DNA of 17,259 nucleotides, taken from contig DFMV01000058.1 of NCBI GenBank assembly GCA_002375765.1, positions 1 through 17,259 of the forward strand. Reading direction: 5' to 3'. Every line of letters begins with the position of its first letter. Within the stretch, counting starts at the first letter, position 1. The notes under the pieces are model-generated. The model did not search any database and was not told the DNA's origin. It saw only the letters and a list, made by a program, of their open reading frames with translations. Below are positions 14,483-17,259 of the stretch, one piece after another. Made by a program: the position numbers and the translations under genes. Origin of the DNA: Rhizobiales bacterium UBA3584. GTDB lineage: Bacteria; Pseudomonadota; Alphaproteobacteria; Rhizobiales; Devosiaceae.

Positions 14483-14761
14483 TTAATCGTTGAACGGTTC
14501 GACAAGGATCGCTTCGCGTTCCGCCTTGCGGTGCAGCGGGTATGCCCTGTCGCCGTAAAACTTCTGCAGGTCGCGGGGCGAATAGCTTCGTCCCTCGACG
14601 ATCATGCGCGCGCCGTGCAGGCTCACGGGCGGCACTTCTTCAAGCGCAAATCGGATGGCCTTTGCCGCGCTGGGGAATCGTCGCGATCCCTGCTCGAGCG
14701 CAGTCCGCCAGTCGCGGCCCAGATAAAGGGACGCTTCGGCGTTGAAATCTATGGTCTTCAT
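14483..14761 (-). CDS. Hypothetical protein, 92 residues
   Basis: I do not recognise a named family. The predicted protein is soluble, begins MKTIDFNAEASLYLGRDWR, contains FPSAAKAIRFALEEVPP (29-45) and ends acidic. Codon use looks like neighbouring genes, and the opposite-strand frame over the same DNA gives no protein-like sequence. The ribosome site is weak (AGAAAGAC), and no promoter is evident. It is flanked on both sides by extragenic repeats, so it stands alone. It could be a small conserved protein of this order. Confidence 0.65.
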   Translation of the reverse strand: MKTIDFNAEASLYLGRDWRTALEQGSRRFPSAAKAIRFALEEVPPVSLHGARMIVEGRSYSPRDLQKFYGDRAYPLHRKAEREAILVEPFND

Positions 14762-14869
14762 ATGTCTTTCTGGCCGCCACTGGACGGCCTCGTCTGAACT
14801 GTAGCGGCGCCACGATTATCGGGCAGCCTTGCTACGGTTTTATGATTGTCTGAAATGGCTCGGAAGAGG

Positions 14870-14927
14870 GCGCTGCCATCAGCGCGTTTCCAGCAAAAGC
14901 GACATCACTTTTGCGATTGGGCAGCGC
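14870..14927. repeat. Extragenic palindrome (CAAAAG core)
   Basis: GCGCTGCC (14870-14877) pairs with GGCAGCGC (14920-14927). Inside, TTTCCAG precedes CAAAAG ... CTTTTG, the same layout as the palindrome at 13944-13988 but with more mismatches. Confidence 0.65.
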
Positions 14928-15030
14928 GAAAATCAAATCGCGCACCATCGAGCCTGCACACCATATATACGTTCGCCGCCGGATTTGCAAGGCGGACGTA
15001 ATGTCCGACTATCGGATGAGAAATACGGCA

Positions 15031-15184
15031 AAGGCCCCTCACCGGCCTTCCGGCCACCCTCTCCCCAGAGGGGCGAGGGTTTATTTTTGCAGAAGCACTG
15101 AAGATAAACACCAGGGTAAGGAAAGCCGCAGCCTGACTCCCTCGCCCCCCCTTTTGGGGGAGAGGGTTGGGGTGAGGGGGCCTT
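15031..15184. repeat. 154-bp inverted repeat of CCCTCTCCCC type
   Basis: The left arm begins AAGGCCCCTCACC (15031) and continues ACCCTCTCCCC then GAGGG. The right arm, read on the minus strand from 15184, begins AAGGCCCCCTCACC and follows the same order over about 50 bp. Each arm also folds on itself (CCCTC with GAGGG). This looks like two copies of a common intergenic repeat in opposite orientation, or one short element with long inverted ends. Confidence 0.75.
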
Positions 15185-15225
15185 GAGCGCTGGTGGTTCA
15201 TCTCCCTCCCGGGAAAGCCCCAGCC

Positions 15226-16431
15226 CTAAACCGCCTCCAGCGCTGCTGCGATGCCCTGGCCGACCCCGATGCACATGGTCACCAGCGCCCGTTTCTTGCC
15301 GGTCAGGCTCAGCTCCAGCGCCGCCGTGCCCGCGATGCGCGCGCCCGACATGCCCAGCGGGTGCCCCAGCGCGATCGCGCCGCCATTGGGGTTCACAAAG
15401 TCCGCGTCCTCGGCAATCCCCAGTCCACGCAACACCGCGATCCCCTGGCTGGCAAACGCCTCGTTGAGTTCGACAAGGTCGAAATCCTCAGCACCAAGGC
15501 CCAGCCGCGCCATCAGCTTTTGCGAAGCGGGCAGGGGCCCGATGCCCATGACGCGGGGCGGGACCCCGGCGGTCGCACCGCCCACGATCCGCGCGATCGG
15601 CGTCAGCCCGTATTTTTTCACCCCAGCTTCGGACGCGATGATCAGAGCCGCCGCCCCGTCATTGACCCCGGACGCATTGCCCGCGGTCACCGTGCCGCCC
15701 TCTTTCTTGAACGGCGTTGGCAGCTTGGCCAGCGTTTCCAGCGTCGTGGCGCGCGGGTGCTCGTCGGTATCGACGACAACCGGATCGCCCTTGCGCTGTG
15801 GAATGGTCACCGCAACGATTTCCTTGGCCAGCCGCCCGTTCTCCTGCGCGGCAGCCGCCTTGTTCTGGCTGCGCACCGCAAAGGCGTCCTGATCTTGGCG
15901 GGAAACATGATAATCCTCGGCCACGTTCTCGCCGGTCTCGGGCATGGAATCGACGCCATATTGCGCCTTCATGGCCGGGTTGACGAAGCGCCAGCCGATC
16001 GTCGTGTCGTAAATCTCGGCATTGCGCGAAAACGCCGTCTCGGCCTTGGGCATCACGAACGGTGCCCGGCTCATCGATTCCGTGCCGCCCGCGATCATCA
16101 AATCCGCCTCGCCCGCCTTGATGGCGCGCGCCGCCGTCAGCACCGCGTCGAGCCCCGACCCGCACAACCGGTTGATGGTCGTGCCGGTCACCGTGACCGG
16201 CAGTCCGGCCAGCAGCAGGCTCATGCGCGCCACGTTGCGGTTGTCCTCACCGGCCTGATTGGCATTGCCGAAGATCACGTCCTCGACCGCCTCGAAATCG
16301 ATCGATGGGTTGCGCTCGACCAGCGCTTTCAGCACCAGTGCCCCAAGGTCGTCGGGCCGCACTTTGCTGAGCGCCCCGCCGAACCGCCCGATGGGCGTGC
16401 GGATATAATCGCAGATATAAGCTTCGGTCAT
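15226..16431 (-). CDS. pcaF: 3-oxoadipyl-CoA thiolase
   Basis: This 401-residue thiolase is the last step of the beta-ketoadipate pathway, cleaving 3-oxoadipyl-CoA with CoA to succinyl-CoA and acetyl-CoA. The opening AYICDYIRTPIGRFGGALS (4-22) is typical of PcaF. Catalytic residues are C90 (NRLCGSGLDAV), H357 (ALGHPLG) and C387 (CIGVGQG), and NEAFA is at 323-327. ATG 16431 overlaps the pcaJ stop by one base (TGATG), with AAAGG as ribosome site. The related PaaJ thiolase of phenylacetate breakdown is alike; the pcaIJ neighbours favour PcaF. Confidence 0.92.
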   Translation of the reverse strand: MTEAYICDYIRTPIGRFGGALSKVRPDDLGALVLKALVERNPSIDFEAVEDVIFGNANQAGEDNRNVARMSLLLAGLPVTVTGTTINRLCGSGLDAVLTAARAIKAGEADLMIAGGTESMSRAPFVMPKAETAFSRNAEIYDTTIGWRFVNPAMKAQYGVDSMPETGENVAEDYHVSRQDQDAFAVRSQNKAAAAQENGRLAKEIVAVTIPQRKGDPVVVDTDEHPRATTLETLAKLPTPFKKEGGTVTAGNASGVNDGAAALIIASEAGVKKYGLTPIARIVGGATAGVPPRVMGIGPLPASQKLMARLGLGAEDFDLVELNEAFASQGIAVLRGLGIAEDADFVNPNGGAIALGHPLGMSGARIAGTAALELSLTGKKRALVTMCIGVGQGIAAALEAV

Positions 16432-17210
16432 CACGCTGCCTTTCCGCCCGCATGGGCGCGCTTGGTGCGTTCGTTGAGATCGCGCAGGGTCGACAGCTCG
16501 ATTTCGCTCGGGGCAGGGGTCACCTCGAGATTGTCGGCGAACTTCACGGTCCACCCGCAGGTCTCCTGCACCATCTCGCGCGTCACCCCCTCATGGAGCG
16601 AAACCACGGTAAATTCCTTGGTCACCGGGTCGGGCTTCCAGATCGCCAGATCGGTGATCAAAAGCGTCGGCCCCTTGGTCTTTATCCCCAGTCGCTCGCG
16701 GTGATCGCCGCCCTCGCCGTGACCGAACGAGGTGAAAAAGTCGATCTTTTCCACCATCGAGCGCGTCGCCTGCTTGAGCGTGATGTAGATTTCTCCACAC
16801 GAGGTCGCGATTTCAGGCGCCCCGCCGCCGCCCGGCAGCCGCACCTTGGGGTGGTCGTAATCGCCGATCACCGTGGTGTTGATATTGCCGAATTTGTCGA
16901 TCTGCGCCGCGCCGAGAAACCCCACGGTGATCTTGCCGCCCTGCAACCAGTAGCGGAACATCTCCGGCACCGCGACGGTGCAGACCGCCGTCTCGCACAA
17001 TTCGCCATCGCCGATCGAAAGCGGCAGCACATCGGGCGCCGTGCCGATGGTTCCGCTCTCATAGATCAGCGTGATGTCGGGCGCATGGGTCAGCCGCGCC
17101 ACGTTGCACGCCGCCGACGGCGCCCCGATGCCTACGAAACACACGTCTTTCGAGGACAGCGCCCGCGAGGCGGCAATGGTCATCATTTCTGTTGGGGTAA
17201 AATCGCTCAT
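16431..17210 (-). CDS. pcaJ: 3-oxoadipate CoA-transferase subunit B
   Basis: A 259-residue beta subunit of a family I CoA-transferase that, with PcaI, moves CoA from succinyl-CoA to 3-oxoadipate. The segment YESGTIGTAPDVLPLSIGDG (50-69) holds the likely catalytic glutamate E51, followed by GFLGAAQIDKFGNIN (97-111) and LPGGGGAPEIA (125-135). The ESG motif and length resemble the glutaconate CoA-transferase-like beta subunits used as PcaJ in many alphaproteobacteria, rather than the shorter SENG-type PcaJ. ATG 17210 is preferred over a TTG two codons earlier, which overlaps pcaI. The order pcaI-pcaJ-pcaF is one operon. Confidence 0.85.
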   Translation of the reverse strand: MSDFTPTEMMTIAASRALSSKDVCFVGIGAPSAACNVARLTHAPDITLIYESGTIGTAPDVLPLSIGDGELCETAVCTVAVPEMFRYWLQGGKITVGFLGAAQIDKFGNINTTVIGDYDHPKVRLPGGGGAPEIATSCGEIYITLKQATRSMVEKIDFFTSFGHGEGGDHRERLGIKTKGPTLLITDLAIWKPDPVTKEFTVVSLHEGVTREMVQETCGWTVKFADNLEVTPAPSEIELSTLRDLNERTKRAHAGGKAA

Positions 17211-17212
17211 CG

Positions 17213-17259
17213 TCAAAGCCCCTTCACACGCTCGGCGAACACCTCGGGCGTCGCGTTCA
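17213..17259 (-). CDS. pcaI: 3-oxoadipate CoA-transferase subunit A, C-terminal end (partial)
   Basis: Only the last 14 codons are present, reading NATPEVFAERVKGL and then TGA at 17215-17213. The identity comes from position directly before pcaJ, with a 2-base gap to its ATG, and from the ending, which fits alpha subunits of this CoA-transferase type. Confidence 0.65.
   Translation of the reverse strand, partial: NATPEVFAERVKGL

Larger units (their letters stand above)
14762..15225. other. Gene-free interval dominated by inverted repeats
   Basis: I see no coding sequence in this 464-bp gap. It holds the palindrome at 14870-14927, a GCGCGA/TCGCGC hairpin (14924-14943), an ACGTTCGCC/GGCGGACGT hairpin (near 14969-15000), and the 154-bp inverted-repeat element at 15031-15184. 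No promoter could be assigned. Confidence 0.6.

Noticed and set aside
13944..14943. Possible CRISPR-like or tRNA structures among the hairpins
   Set aside because: Repeats are unequal, irregularly spaced and few, with no spacers or cas genes; none folds as a cloverleaf.
15193..16704. Long plus-strand open frame over pcaF and pcaJ
   Set aside because: The opposite strand carries clear thiolase and CoA-transferase motifs; this frame is Arg/His-rich shadow.
17214..17216. TTG start for pcaJ
   Set aside because: ATG at 17210-17208 has better spacing from AAGGGG and avoids overlap with the pcaI stop.

Overview
The window is GC-rich alphaproteobacterial chromosome. Codon use, the ehu/doe ectoine genes, the pcaIJF order, paired csp genes with long leaders and abundant extragenic palindromes all suggest Hyphomicrobiales. 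A Devosia/Pelagibacterium-like, halotolerant or marine relative is my best guess; this is inference, because no rRNA gene is present.

Positions 1-7235 hold an ectoine/hydroxyectoine uptake and breakdown locus. It contains the 3' end of ehuC, then ehuD and ehuA (ABC importer), an Lrp/AsnC regulator of the DoeX/AsnC type, a convergent aldo/keto reductase gene, and an operon of doeC (semialdehyde dehydrogenase), a flavodoxin-fold NAD(P)H oxidoreductase and doeD (diaminobutyrate-type aminotransferase). The hydrolase and deacetylase (eutD/doeA, eutE/doeB) and the binding protein are not in the window. The importer would bring ectoine in. DoeD and DoeC would convert the diaminobutyrate derived from it to aspartate. 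A 142-bp near-perfect-centre palindrome fills the gap between the regulator and the reductase.

Positions 7300-9237 hold a cold-shock protein gene with a long leader, a strong bidirectional terminator, and a translationally coupled pair on the minus strand (YdbC-like aldo/keto reductase and a DUF1697 protein). Positions 9181-11388 hold phoX, a Tat-exported alkaline phosphatase, with its own terminator, a structured 5' leader and a Pho box. Between phoX and dld (quinone-linked D-lactate dehydrogenase) sits a 263-bp MITE-like element with about 33-bp inverted ends and a TA target duplication. It inserted inside the dld stop codon and rebuilt that stop.

Positions 13490-15225 hold a second cold-shock gene whose leader matches the first in several blocks, a small basic protein gene, a small unknown gene on the minus strand, and at least four extragenic palindromic repeats. 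The right end (15226-17259, minus strand) holds pcaF, pcaJ and the last codons of pcaI, of the beta-ketoadipate pathway.

The most unusual items are the duplicated structured csp leaders with possible ribosome-site sequestration, the stop-codon-splitting MITE, and the extra oxidoreductase inside the ectoine catabolic operon. I see no tRNA, rRNA, CRISPR array or phage genes.
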